This document shows, piece after piece, positions 26,401-37,019 of a stretch of DNA of 64,000 nt (positions within the stretch are counted from its first letter, which is position 1; each line of letters begins with the position of its first letter). Under the pieces are notes generated by a model, which saw only the letters and a program-made list of their open reading frames with translations, was not told the origin of the DNA and ran no database searches. Position numbers and translations under genes: made by a program. This DNA is from Dastarcus helophoroides (lineage: Eukaryota > Arthropoda > Insecta > Coleoptera > Bothrideridae): positions 12,201,629 through 12,265,628 of the forward strand of contig CM053327.1 of the NCBI GenBank assembly GCA_028583605.1, in the 5' to 3' direction.

Positions 26401-27465
26401 AATTTCGATGTGTCGTCACGTCTAGACTGGTATTACCATAAGATGAGCGCGGTGTTGTCTTGTAACTCGTTTGTTGGTGCATTATTTTCTCTTGAGCAAG
26501 TTTTATTAACGACTAAACGACGAAATAAGTATAAATTAAAGGTATTATTAGGCGACTAATCTAATAAATTACCTCAACGGCTTCCTCAACATGGGCTACG
26601 ACCTCGTTTACATTTTTTTCATCCAATTCGGAGCTTTTAGAGTCGATGAGAGCGTCATCGCAAAGCTTTATCAATCTGGCAACGCTCTGATACATTCGAT
26701 TGGTTGCCGACATGATGCTACTGCTGCAGTCAGCCGCGACGTTCGACTTGATCGTCAAGTTAATATGCCAAATGCTGTCTAGCACCAAAGTGCCATTTCC
26801 AGGTAACATAGTCCAAATTTTCTTCGAGACAACATCCCTAGCAAGATTGTAACAGTGAAAACGATCTCCAATTGAATAGAAAACTGGTACTCTATGTAAC
26901 CAATTTTAAAAGTAAAAATACCCGAGGATACAAGTTTTTGTATTAATATGAATTGCGCAACAAAATGAACTTCGGTGGCAACGATTGCGAAAAGACCAAT
27001 ACATCGCTATATTCATGCATCAAATACATAGTTTTATTGTTCCATTGGTTAAAGGATGAAACAAATTTTACCAATTTAAAAGAACTACGTTACCAATTTT
27101 AAAAACGTATGCCACTAATTTGAACCACCTTAAAAGGATCAAATTGGATATAACTGAAGATAATATTTACCTAAAATAGTTCAAGGCCAGCTTAATTTGT
27201 TTGAGCAAGTCATCGAGTTCTTCCGCGGGGCTCTTATTACCGACGTATGTGTGGTTGATCATGTCGGGCTTTCGGCATCGGCCGCCCTTAGGGCTTTGCG
27301 ACCGCAAAACCGGGCCCCCGCCAGGACTGCGCATCTGTGATATTTTCCCCAACACGTCGTCCTTGAAGGATCTGGCACGACGGGCGAGTTTGGTGCTTTT
27401 GAAAGACGGTTTGTGGCCACCCGGGCCTGTGCCTGCCAGAGGCGAAGGTATTGGACTTTCGTTTT
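17276..27465 (-). CDS. C3G: C3G / RapGEF1, Crk-binding guanine nucleotide exchange factor for Rap1
   Basis: Fourteen exons (5' to 3'): 27465-27171, 26837-26573, 26488-26256, 26178-26047, 25991-25834, 25783-25322, 25049-24927, 24264-24054, 24000-23618, 20158-19990, 19936-19577, 19525-19247, 17589-17458, 17405-17276. All junctions are GT-AG and keep phase. The N-terminal part matches the C3G helical region (KPSFKSTKLARRARSFKDD; LKQIKLALNYFRDVV). Four PPxLPxK Crk-SH3 sites follow (PPPLPPKKK, PPALPQKTK, PPPLPPKKKH-IMAYM, PPALPPKQR), plus PPPKPPRPK. The RasGEF_N/REM domain begins FAYQEAFLTTYRTFITPYDL; the CDC25 domain runs from LLDFKSEQIAEQMTLLD through KHLRKINNFNSYLALLSALD and FSKRWQQFNILENM to ETIKPRGKKATQ. 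Family role: Crk recruits it to tyrosine-kinase and integrin sites, where it loads GTP on Rap1. It is cytoplasmic or membrane-recruited. Large introns hold a mariner and a Tc1 relic. The acceptor at 25992 is weak. The initiator exon is probably at 35.8 kb. Confidence 0.93.
17880..18640 (-). pseudogene. Tc1-like transposase relic in a C3G intron
   Basis: The minus-strand frame at 18490-18254 ends in CLKRIVKFPKGPLMWGCVS, the Tc1-type segment just after the first catalytic Asp. Further along the same strand, SQLDTTSCHRPKKTKNWF matches the region of the second catalytic Asp. Stops and frame changes separate the parts, so it is inactive. Ends are not resolved, and it lies between exons 19247 and 17589 of C3G. 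Confidence 0.7.
20437..20498. repeat. (CT)n microsatellite in a C3G intron
   Basis: About 60 bases of CT dinucleotide with one TT interruption. On the minus strand this gives an Arg-Glu repeat in an open frame, which is not a gene. Confidence 0.95.
21120..22330 (+). pseudogene. mariner transposase relic in a C3G intron
   Basis: Successive pieces in shifting frames match a mariner transposase: RSDHPKEVFTPVIIDK, VAEAVGTSTERVHH, VDETWIHHN (with frameshift), NIIQGFLDRFDI, KQKRPHLAKK, IAKIHKLGYELLHYPAYFPG, APYDYFLFSNMKK, and a tail resembling KCIELKGDYVEK. The stretch with the second catalytic Asp is deleted, and the third motif is altered (FPGLAPYDY). A 275-bp element splits it. It resembles the irritans/cecropia-like mariners common in insects. 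It is inactive. Confidence 0.9.
21708..21982. mobile_element. 275-bp MITE inserted inside the mariner relic
   Basis: Mariner sequence GATTCGATATT is interrupted by AAGGGCCTTTACACCGACAC, and the far end is AAATGTAAAGGGCCC followed by TATTGATTTGAAG. Removing the insert and one TATT restores continuous mariner coding sequence (FDI then DLKQKRPHLA), which proves the insertion. The ends form GGGCC(C)TTTACA inverted repeats, Harbinger-like in style. Confidence 0.75.
22500..23340. repeat. AT-rich degenerate microrepeat block (A-rich on + strand)
   Basis: Same microrepeat family in the opposite polarity: A-runs and AAAATTTGAGAAAA-type units on +. It lies in the 3.5-kb C3G intron between exons 20158 and 23618. 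Confidence 0.55.
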
Positions 27466-30356
27466 CTAAAACATAAAAAAAAAGATGAGTCTGTGCATCG
27501 TTGCAACTTGGACAGGTAAAAATTATGTAGAAGTAGCTTTTTTCTCTCAATACTTTTCGATTTTACTTCAACCATTCTTGACATATGTTCTCACTGTGCT
27601 CTAACGGCTTTAAGTTGGAAGTGTATACAATCACCGTACCATGTTGATGAGGCCAAGGAAGGCCGAACTAGTCTATGGTTGCGATTGTACATATTTTCAA
27701 TTTTAAGCACGTTTAACTGTTTAATTACAGAACATTTAATTGGTCGTTTGTCGAGGTAACTAACATATTACGATTGTAACTAAGGTATTATGTGCTACTA
27801 AGTTATTATGAAGCTGCTAAATATTATGAGGTTAATAATTCTCAATAAAAATTTAATTTTAAGGACACTTAATTTTCAATGATACGATAAAGTAATTAAG
27901 AGAGACAATTTATAAAAACAGTAAAGAAAAAAATGAATTAAATCAAGGAGTTAATTAAACTTGTCAATAGTTTACAGGGCGATGTAGTTTTTAAATGGAC
28001 AAAATTTCACTGAACCCAAAACTGTGTTTATTTTAAAGTAACCTTTCTACTATTTTTCTAGAATAGGTTCTTAATTCTGTTAATTACTTAAAATACATCT
28101 AAAATACAAATTCAGTTAAAGAAAAATGGTGAAATAATATTGACAATTTAATTTAAACGTCAAAATGGTAATTTATTATATGCAATTTTTGATAACCGAT
28201 CAACGACTTCCTAAAATAAGATAGAGAATGATTTTCTTTAAATGGTTAAGGCAGTGGTTTCCAACCTGTGGGGCGTGCCCCCCTAAGGGGGCGCAAGACT
28301 GTTGCAAGGGGGGCATGCAGCTGTTTCCAAAATATCTTTTTCAAATACAAACCAAAATATATAAATTGTATATTGTTTTGTAGCCCATTAAATAAATTAT
28401 AATATCAGTTGAGTATTTATGAAATTAGATTGTTAGAAAAGTTAAGGGGGCGCAACAATTTTTTTGTTTTTCAGGGGGGCGCAGATACAAAAAGGTTGGA
28501 AACCACTGGATTAAGGGAATGATTTTCTAAAACAAAGTAGATCGTAGCTTTGTTAACCAGAATGAGAATGAAGTGATGAATATATTTGCGAATTACGTTT
28601 ATTTTAACTGAAATTGTGTTTCCACATTGCGAACTCGTTTCATTAATTAGAAATACTTACTACTTTAGTTGAAAACATAAACCGCTTTCTTGCACACTAA
28701 AAATATAGTCACTTTTACGCCCTGATTTTTACTACTTTTTTAAAGCCTTTAAATTAATGGGAACTCAACTCTAGTAGTTTAGAAAACATTGACAACCTTA
28801 AGAAACATTTATAGAGTGATCAAGATCAAACAAAAAACTTACTATATTCAAGGTTGCATGTTGCTTGTATAATTTAAATTGTAGTAATAAATGAAATTTG
28901 TTTAATAATAAAGAGATACTTAGTCGTTATATTGTTTTCGTATCATCTGGGATAAGTGTTAACATAAATTTACATACATTTGCATACAATATGTTTCAGA
29001 AAGGATGAACGACTAATAAATTCTAATGTTAATGTCGAAGATGAACCGAACAAACAAAAATGAACACTGAACACGTCACTGGATGATGCAGAGTGTTTAT
29101 TTCATTAATAATCTAATAAGCAAATGTCGCCACAGTCTACATCTTCTATAGAAAGCCTACGGTTTTTAAATTCCACCAAAAATAGACATGATCTTGAAAC
29201 TTCTATACTAATACCTCAGTCGTTTTGCATGTACTATGTGCATTGAACAGTGTTTAAGAGCGCTTTATATCATGGTCATGGGAGCCCGTTTAACTTATCT
29301 TATCTTGGTTGGGTCAAACTTTAAAACTTACCTTCTTAAGAAATAATTCTTAATCTGCCTTATAAACACAGAAAACACTAAGCTCCTGCATGCTCTCACA
29401 AACAAATAAATCAATGTCATTCGACATTACTAACGTTACCGCAGCGTGAGTAATTAAGATATTAATCACTTTCGCGTATGTAAAGCGATTGTTTTCCATG
29501 TTAACGACAAGTTTGGAAGTTGGAGCTGATAAAAAGTACGAGTTGGCATTTTTTAACGTTCGACGAGTGGCAACTTCTAAACAACTGATTCAGCGGCTTA
29601 CGAGTCAGGAAGAAATGCGAATCCGCTTTTGGAACCAAACAAATTAAAATTCCTGGCGCGATGTTACCACTATTAGTTACTCGTGTGGTCTCTTGAGATT
29701 TCCTCACACTTTCAATTGAATTTCTTACCAATCGCGCCATTGAATCTCGCAACGACGATTAGTTGCGTGTAGTAGTAGTGTGCAACAAGTGCTATAGCAC
29801 TGGACCTCCAACAACGTAAATGATTTCCTTTCTTTTTATTCGTCAAAAGTATGTTGCAGGGGATAAGGTCTTTTTTTTTAGATCCTTTGCCACATTTCTG
29901 TAGTATAAAATATTTAGGGGCTCCCATCAGAGAGCTGTACGGAGCCACGAGCAAGCTTACCAAGATTAGTCCGCTCCTGACCGGACACATTCTCTTAGTG
30001 AAGTTTAATTTTTCTGTTAATATTTTTTGAACTATAAGGTCAAAATATTTCAGACTTGAATATTGCAGCAGGCATGAATCCGCCTAATCGAAACAGAAGA
30101 ACCTGGCAACGATTGAGATAAAAAAGAATGTCAACTGTCACAAATTTCTTTAGTTCTTTATTTTGTTTGTCAGAACTATACCCGAAGGAAAATTAAACAG
30201 TGATTTCCGGACGTATTAAATCCATACTGAGGTACTTATCATCATTTTATTTACTTATCAACGAACGGAATCAGTCGATCCATCAGAATATTTACAACTT
30301 AAATGGTCTGTTAAAAATTTTTTGTCAATTTGAAAAACGTCAATCCTGTTTCAGAT
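27466..30356. other. C3G upstream region / probable first intron, upstream flank of the Jupiter-like gene
   Basis: Apart from the hAT-type MITE at 28252, I see no feature here. Short open frames exist on the minus strand near 29.5-30.0 kb (one starting MCPVRSGLILVSLL), but no homology or consistent splice phase supports them. An upstream non-coding exon of the Jupiter-like gene should lie somewhere in or before this region. Confidence 0.4.
28252..28508. mobile_element. 257-bp hAT-type MITE with 8-bp target duplication
   Basis: The left end is CAGTGGTTTCCAACCTGTGG, and the complement of the right end is CAGTGGTTTCCAACCTTTTT. CAGTGGTT(C/T)-type ends are typical of hAT/Charlie elements (family knowledge). 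Flanks are GGTTAAGG (28244-28251) and GATTAAGG (28509-28516), an 8-bp duplication with one mismatch. There is no coding capacity. Confidence 0.88.
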
Positions 30357-31658
30357 ATGGGTGATGCGAGCATCAACGACAGGGTCGAACCAAGCGACCC
30401 TCAAGAATCGAAGTCGCCGGAAAAAGCGCCAACCGATAACGTGGACTCGCCCAAAGACGCCAAGGAAACTCCTACAGAAAATGATTCGCCGGAGAATAAA
30501 AGCCACGTGGAAGTAGTTTTTGAAAAAGGTGATCTCAGCGAAACGTCCACTAGCCAACTATCGAATGAAAAACAAGCTCAGCTGCGAGTAAAAAAGGCAG
30601 ATGCCGAGAAAAATTTACCTGAATCAGACTCACCCCGTAGCATCTCGATCAAGGTGACCGAGGTGTCGCCTAAGACGAACTTGGCTTCGCCTCAGATCAA
30701 GGTCTCAGTTACGGGCAAAAAGAGTACTGAAAAGGACGACTCTATTAAGAACATAAAATCTTCGACTAATTTGGCAAATGAACGATCTTCTTCCACATTT
30801 AAGTAAGTGTAAAGAAAACGACATTTTAGTCACAGTAACTGTATTTTTGTAATTGGTTTAAAATCTGCCTTAAAATTTTTTGACCCTTACAGTTTGTCTT
30901 CAATTCTTTATTATTTTTTTAAATATTTTGTGAGTTTCGTTAATGGGTCTGTAAGATCCTATGTAACTTCCACAAGTTTGTTCGAGACATAGTGAGCATT
31001 ATATATTCAGGCTTTTATAGCCAAGCTCAATATAAGACTTGCTTACTTCTTTCAAAAAATCTCTTATTTCTTGAAAGTGCAAGGCGATATAAGTTTCTTA
31101 ATGTTTCGTCCCTAAAAGTGAACGTGTTTCTTCTTCGGCAGTAAAAATCGCAGCCAGTTTAGAGTACATTCGGCGTCGTACAATCCAACGGCCAATACCA
31201 AATACAAGCCGGTGCCCCAGAACCAAAGCGACATCTTTAGCGGTGGCGTGGACCAGGTTAGCTCCACGACATTGTATTCCTACAAGGGGATACCCAGTAG
31301 GAACTATTACAAGAAAAAGGAGCAGGCTGACTCCAACATATTTCCAAAGTATAATCAGAACGTGAAAAAGGAAGAGAAGCCGAAGGTGGCATCTCCGAGA
31401 CCCACACCGTCGGAACCTTCGAGTTATAAAGGCCCCACTAGAAACGTGCTGACGGGAGCAGGGTTCATCTCCAAGGACGAGTTTAGGTCAAAACCGGCCA
31501 GGAAGAAAGGTTTCTGGGTTGTCGTTGTTACTTTCGTGGTTTTTATCATTCTTATTTCAGATGGCAATCCGGTTTTGGGTGTTGGCTACGACGAACCGGC
31601 TGTAACATCTAGCAACACGAGGGTTCCACCAGGTGGTTTTTCCAAAGGTTTGTGGTAA
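30357..31658 (+). CDS. Jupiter: Jupiter-like microtubule-associated protein
   Basis: Exons 30357-30802, 31142-31509 and 31561-31658 give 303 aa. The ATG lies two bases after an acceptor (TTTCAG at 30354), so a 5' non-coding exon is expected. Residues 1-148 are acidic and low-complexity, rich in S, E, K and P. The rest carries SDIFSGG, ADSNIFPKYN, and a C-terminus GNPVLGVGYDEP then RVPPGGFSKGLW, which matches the ending type of insect Jupiter (NPVTGEGY and IPPGGYSSGLW as I recall it) and the PPGG-GFDEP elements of vertebrate JPT proteins. Family role: microtubule binding and stabilisation. The last intron, 31510-31560, is 51 bp with no stop in frame; unspliced it would insert 17 residues, mostly hydrophobic (FWVVVVTFVVFIILIS). 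I take it as an intron because splicing joins KK to DGNPVLG and restores the family pattern. An AATAAA-type signal follows near 31757. The gene appears nested in C3G intron 1. The assignment rests mainly on the C-terminus. Confidence 0.65.
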
Positions 31659-31878
31659 TGGAGTTTTTTGGATGTAAATTCGTTGTGACGTTATAAATAT
31701 TTATACATATTTATATTTTTTATAAATATATGGTGTCCTTTATACCAATGAAAATATAATAAAAGGTTTACACTAATACTTCCATGTTTGATATGTTTTC
31801 ACCTAACGCAGCGCACCAAGAAACTCAATGTTTGTGCTACTGCACGAGTTTACGTGTTGTTAGTGATTTTTTGATTGC

Positions 31879-32085
31879 TCAAATACACACAGAATCAAGA
31901 ATACCTGGAGCTTCAATTCCAGTTGAAATGGGAAGAACCGAAAGCAAAATAGTCCACTGTTTAATTCTCCTTTTATCAACACAGTCATATTCCTTCAACT
32001 TATATGTTCGTCTTCTTCCAGTGGGTTCGTGAATATATTCTTCGAAATCTGGCATTTTTTTAATTCGGCCAAACTTTGAAATCAT
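31879..32085 (-). CDS. Unrecognised small open frame convergent with the Jupiter-like gene
   Basis: A 68-codon frame with a second Met at residue 11 (MPDFEEYIHEPTGRRRTYKL, then KQWTILLSVLPISTGIEAPG). Composition looks protein-like: a charged front followed by a moderately hydrophobic stretch. No family is recognised, and no splice or promoter evidence was found. It could be an exon, a retrocopy fragment or chance. Confidence 0.2.
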   Translation of the reverse strand: MISKFGRIKKMPDFEEYIHEPTGRRRTYKLKEYDCVDKRRIKQWTILLSVLPISTGIEAPGILDSVCI

Positions 32086-32089
32086 AAGC

Positions 32090-32650
32090 TATGACTTTAC
32101 TATATTTTCATAATTGTTTCAAAACAAATAATTTTAAAAAATTCAAGACTCATTACAGTTCCAGTTTTTCAACAATTTTCGATATTAATCTTGAAACTTT
32201 GATTTTTGTAACGAATTAGTTTCAAAGGTTCGAATTCCGAAATTAAATTGGAAACTTTTCGGTTTCAAATTTAAACTTGGACTTACTTGAAATTTCGTGG
32301 TAAAAATAAATTTTCAATAGAAAAATTAACATGTAAAAAATTTAGGAATTTTAATTTTAATCACGGAAGTTTCAATTTTTTTCTTGAGATTTTAAATTTG
32401 ATATTTTAAGAAAAATATCGAAACTCGAAATTTCGACATTTTTTAGAAATTTTAAATTTAACTTCAAAACTTGCATATATTTCTTGAAACGTCCAAGTTA
32501 AAAGGTCGAAATTTGAAAAAAAAGTTTAAATTTCGTAATTTTAGCCTATAACTCGTTAAAAAAAAAAAAATTTTGAAAATTTCCAGTCGGATTTTTTTAT
32601 TTGATCTCAAATGGTCATTTTTTTTCTCGAAATTTCAAAAAACCACATTC
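32090..32650. repeat. AT-rich degenerate microrepeat block
   Basis: Mixed-polarity microrepeat sequence (AAATTTCGACATTTT and similar). Bases 32651-34560 that follow are AT-rich and hold no supported gene. Confidence 0.5.
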
Positions 32651-34559
32651 TCTTTTAGTGTCGCTTAAAATATCCTCTTATCGCTTTTATCAAATTTGCA
32701 AAAATTCAACATGGCGGCCATAATAAAAAATTAAGTTTATTGTGGGGCGATGTTCTGTAAAAAAATAAATCAGAAATAGCATTTTTAAATTCTCCATAAA
32801 AAATGTTCGAATAATACATATAAGTATTAATTAGAAACTGCTGCCATCGAATTTAAGAAAAATACAAAAAAAATATTTAGGTAAAATTTCTTTTTTACAC
32901 ATTGTTAAGCATTAAAATACATAAGTTTGCCATAACTTAAACAACATCCTATATCTTCAAATAAGGCAGATCCCAAGGATCGAAAAATGGGCACCTCGGA
33001 AAGATGACAATACGAGGTACAATTTTCTTAATCACCCGGTAGAATGAAGATTTTTGAGATTACATCCAATTAAAACTAAGATGCTCCTTTTGCAGTACAA
33101 AACTTCGGAGCAGCGTTTGTCGTCTAAATTTTTAATACAAAGCGGTCAAAGAATCATTTCTAAAAATATATTCACTCTAACCCACATAAACCTATCTGTT
33201 AATCGATGGCCTACTCGGGCGAAAATGGAATGCACCAAGCGATTTATTTACGACACAAATGCACGAACGAAAGGCACAAGTCAAACAAGAAGCGAAAACC
33301 CGCCAGAAAGCACAAAAAATCACGTCAAATTTAAATCACGTCGAAATCTAAAATAGAATCGTGACAGGAAATTAAAAATAAACAATCACAGACGAATATG
33401 ACAAGCTGTTTTTCATAAATATAATGGGTCGTTTACATTAGCAGTCGATTTAAAATCGAAATTCCAACGCTCAAATAAAAATTGTGTGTAAATTAAGTAC
33501 CTAAGCAATGGAATTTAGTACCTAAATGGAAACATGAAGTAAACAATTTTCGGTAATCGAAGTTTAACTAACCCTGTGCCCTGAGTGACATGTCAGATTC
33601 TATGCCATTTTTATGCTGTTTAATTAAACGCTTTTTCACTAATTTTGTATTTTCGAAGACTGAATTTTAATCAACAGTATGTTATATTTTTACAAGTGGT
33701 ATGTATATTTTCTTGTAATTTCCCTCAAAATCTTAAAATCTTTCTTTCTCTGCGTAATACCAGCCACCTCTATTGGTTGTTGAGTGATTTTGAAAGTTTA
33801 AAGCAGCCTTTATATTAGGGATGAATCATAGAGCATGCACCCAAAAGTTTAAGATCTTTTTGGTTCTATGTTCTATGCAAAAATTTTCAAACTTTCTGTT
33901 CCTGACTTTTGCTCCAAAAGTGTAACTTGACGCTTTCTTTTAATTAGTCGCGTTTTTATGTTAAAATGTGCCATTTATATAATATTTATATTAGTGTTTA
34001 ATGAAGCTTCAAAAAATATCGCAACAATCAGAAGATGCTAAAAGTTGAAAACAACGTCAGTAGCAGTACATTTAAACTACTATAACCTGCCCGCTGTCTC
34101 ATAATAATTATAAATTAATAGATAAAACGGTAAAAATGATTATTTCAAATTCGTTTATATGTTAAAATGGATATATACAAAGAATTTTATTTACCACTTT
34201 TGTTGAAAAAAACATTTTGTGTCACCTTAACAAACCCTTGGATCACCATTTAAAGAACGCAATTTTGTAGTTCGTTGTGATACAGGTGCAATTAAATTTT
34301 GAACAAATAAGTGTTATCGCGAATATTATCGCTGATAAGACTTTCTCCTGGAATGAAAAAATATCAATCTATATATACCTTGTACCAAGGCAAAGTGTAC
34401 TATGCTCTCTAAATATCGTTAATGTAGGAACAAATGAAAATAATTTGAAATTGTAATTTTAAATTATTCTTTCTAGCGCCGCCACGCAGGAATGATTGGT
34501 CATATTTTTTTTAGTCCCAATAAACCAAACAACAGTAAAAAAAATTACACAACCTTTTA

Positions 34560-34880
34560 CAGTGAAAACATAGAATAGATATCAATTTATTTTTTTTACA
34601 AATTCAGCTTTAATCCCGAAATTTTCACTTTCTTTTGAACATTTTAACTATTATCGAAATTTTTTACATATAAGTCGAAACACCCACATCGACCTCGAAA
34701 TTTCAACTTAAGATTTCCAAATATCTAAAAAAAGACTGTACTCTTGAAATGTTTACCTTAAACATGAATTTCTACTTTAAAGATGGAAATTTCGAATATG
34801 AAAGTCGAAATTCCAATTTTTTCTTAAAAATTTTAAGAAGAAAAGTCAAAATTTTGGTTGTTAATGTTTTAAATTACTGA
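34560..34880. repeat. AT-rich degenerate microrepeat block
   Basis: A short block of the same TTTTCACTTTCTTTTGAACA / GAAATTTTTTACAT vocabulary with both polarities. Bases 34881-35600 contain nothing else I can support, apart from a smaller patch near 35150-35230. Confidence 0.4.
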
Positions 34881-35608
34881 ACGTACTCTACTGCCAACTG
34901 CTAAAAATACATCACATGATGAAGTTCAATTGGAATTAATGGACAAAATTTGTAATTGTTTTTTTAATCGACCGATCCTTCCAACGACAATGAAATTATA
35001 CGCGAGCCCGTACGTAACTGATGGAAAAACAGACCGATATAATCTGTATTCATGAACAAAATTATCGGCAGTTTAAAAATAAAATAGTTCACGTGCGGCT
35101 AGCCTAACCCCGAACCCTTACCTGATCACAGAGAAACATTAACATAGAATTTAATCTTGAAATCGAAATTTTGAATTTAGGCTCGAAATTTAGACTTTAA
35201 ACGAGAAGTCAGCAATCACCAAATTTAATTTTTTTATTTGATGGTCGTTCTACGACTTTGTAATTCCATGATTTTAATAAAAACATAGATTTGGAGCATA
35301 GAGAACTTTAATACTTCAGCAACATGTGTAATGCATACAACTTTATTGCAAACTATTTAATGCAAGAAAAGAAAGAAAAGCACGAAAATGTCTGAAATCC
35401 AGAACACAACTTACGATTTTTGACCCTAACTTTTTGTAATAAAGCTATGCAGATAAAAGGCAATAGAAACTTCAAGAAATTGAAAAAAATGTGAAGATAA
35501 GACTAATAAAACTGTAACAATAAATTTAATAATTTTGATGAGGGTTTTTAAAAGCAACATATTCTATGAATCTCGTTCTTTTTTGTATTTCTTTTGCGAT
35601 ATTTGTAG

Positions 35609-35753
35609 CGGCTGTGAAGTGTGGACCGAGACACCCAGTGTTTCCAAATATCAAATGATGACAGAGGTCATTGCTCAGCACACCGAATATCCATCAAAAT
35701 ATAGGGCATATCCAACAACGTATAAATTAACTCGAAACCCAACAGATTATTAA
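35609..35753 (+). CDS. Orphan 3'-terminal coding exon, family unknown
   Basis: A strong acceptor (a T-rich tract of about 30 bases ending TTTGTAG at 35608) opens a 48-codon frame: GCEVWTETPSVSKYQMMTEV, then PSKYRAYPTTYKLTRNPTDY, stop. The acceptor leaves one base, so the upstream exon must end two bases into a codon. No protein family is recognised. It could be an alternative last exon of the Jupiter-like gene, whose first exon ends in the right phase, or belong to another gene. Confidence 0.35.
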
Positions 35754-35832
35754 CGTCAAATAATCGATATTTTGTTTCACGCTCAGTCACCGAACCCACC
35801 CTCATCAATTTATTCCGAATAAATCACCCTAC

Positions 35833-35869
35833 CTTGGACATGTTTTGTAGATTTTGGTGTTGATGTCAT
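35833..35869 (-). CDS. C3G: Candidate first coding exon of C3G
   Basis: The minus strand reads ATG then TSTPKSTKHVQ, followed by one G and a donor GTAGGG. Joined to the next C3G exon (acceptor at 27466) the split codon becomes GAA and the frame reads KHVQ-ENESPIP. The summed coding length becomes 3369 nt, exactly 1123 codons. This is inference from phase and position only; the intron would be 8.4 kb and would contain the Jupiter-like gene. Confidence 0.4.
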
Positions 35870-36581
35870 ATTAATCTTTACCCCATCAAGAGAAAATCAC
35901 ACTTTCACCACTCGCACTACCACCATCGTTTTGTCCTTTTTACATTTTCGCGTGCCGCATGCAGTGTGTTTTCTCAATCGTCCGGGTCACCCCCATTTTA
36001 TCAGAAAATGAGAATGGAGCCCCAAGATGCTGGTCAGATGGAAAACAATTTAATCGGGTGCTGTCATCTGTGTCACTCCCGTCACATTTGACATCAAAAC
36101 AAATGATCGATATCTGCGCCGGTAAAACAGAAATCTCGACTGTTGCTGAGCATTTAAATTAATTTTGATTTCATGATTCGTTGATTGAATAAACGCACGA
36201 TTGCATAATAAACTATTATCTGGATTCGCAAGCTAAATCAAAATTTTTACTTCTATCGGATTGTGCTAACTATTTACTGATTTTTAGGCATTTTAATTAC
36301 GAATAGACGAATACCATAACTTTCAATTCGTATGGTTTGGGAACTCTTCAATAGATGGTAGCTTACCAACAAAGTTTTTGTATACAAGTATTTAGTTACC
36401 AGCTTTATAGAATTTTTTTCAATGTGCAGGACTTAAGCCCTTTTACTAAAAACTAATAAAGAAAATAAAAATATTTTAAGAATGTGATTCAAATATTAAT
36501 TGTTCTTTTTCTTCTTCTTAATTGTTCCCCAAAATTATTCGAACATTATTAAAAACAAAATTTCGACCACATAGTCCATTT

Positions 36582-37011
36582 CAGGTACATCTGCCTAGGA
36601 GTAGGCTTAACCTTTAGATAAGTTACCAAAAAAATCACCAGAACTAAAGCTAGCTTCACGCCTAAATCTTTTGATAATTACTGTGTTGCCTATACCGTTA
36701 TTCAATCAACGCTTATACTTAAGAGGTGTTTGGTGCAAATAATCAAGCTAAATGTTTTCCATATTATTTTTATTACCATTAATAACAAAATAATAATTTT
36801 CAGCAGAAATTGACGTAAAATATGAAAGAATCACTCTTAAAACAACAAACAAAAAAGATATTTTAGGTACGATTTTAAGAATTCAGAACACCATTAAGAA
36901 ATGTCACAGGGCTGCCACACGACCATGTTTAAATATTACTAGTTCTTGTTGTTGCCACTACAAAATTAGAAGTTTAGTTCCTACTCCGATGCAGATTTAT
37001 TTGAAATATAT
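36582..37011. mobile_element. MITE-like element with inverted ends; inverted relative at 40.45 kb
   Basis: The left end CATTTCAGGTACATCTGCCT and the complement of the right end ATTTCAAATAAATCTGCATC run on into GAGTAGG on both sides, giving inverted termini of about 30 bases. The right 110 bases recur in inverse orientation at 40447-40560 (shared ACTTCTAATTTT, AGTGGCAACAACA and AACTAGTAAT). Confidence 0.6.
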
Positions 37012-37019
37012 TATAACCT

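Noticed and set aside
29712..29990. Minus-strand frame starting MCPVRSGLILVSLL, signal-peptide-like
   Set aside because: No mature-peptide pattern, no homology, and a strong GTAAG donor shortly after the start gives no consistent continuation. Could be a missed exon but is not supportable.
31510..31560. Transmembrane helix in the Jupiter-like protein (FWVVVVTFVVFIILIS)
   Set aside because: Best explained as translation of an unspliced 51-bp intron; splicing restores the family C-terminus. Kept as a finding, not annotated as a domain.
33054..33356. 100-codon basic frame
   Set aside because: Composition typical of AT-rich chance frames; no family, no splice or promoter context.
36009..36060. 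ATG AGA ATG GAG start as first exon of the 37.75-kb membrane-helix exon
   Set aside because: The only candidate donor leaves two bases, which puts the downstream exon into a closed frame.
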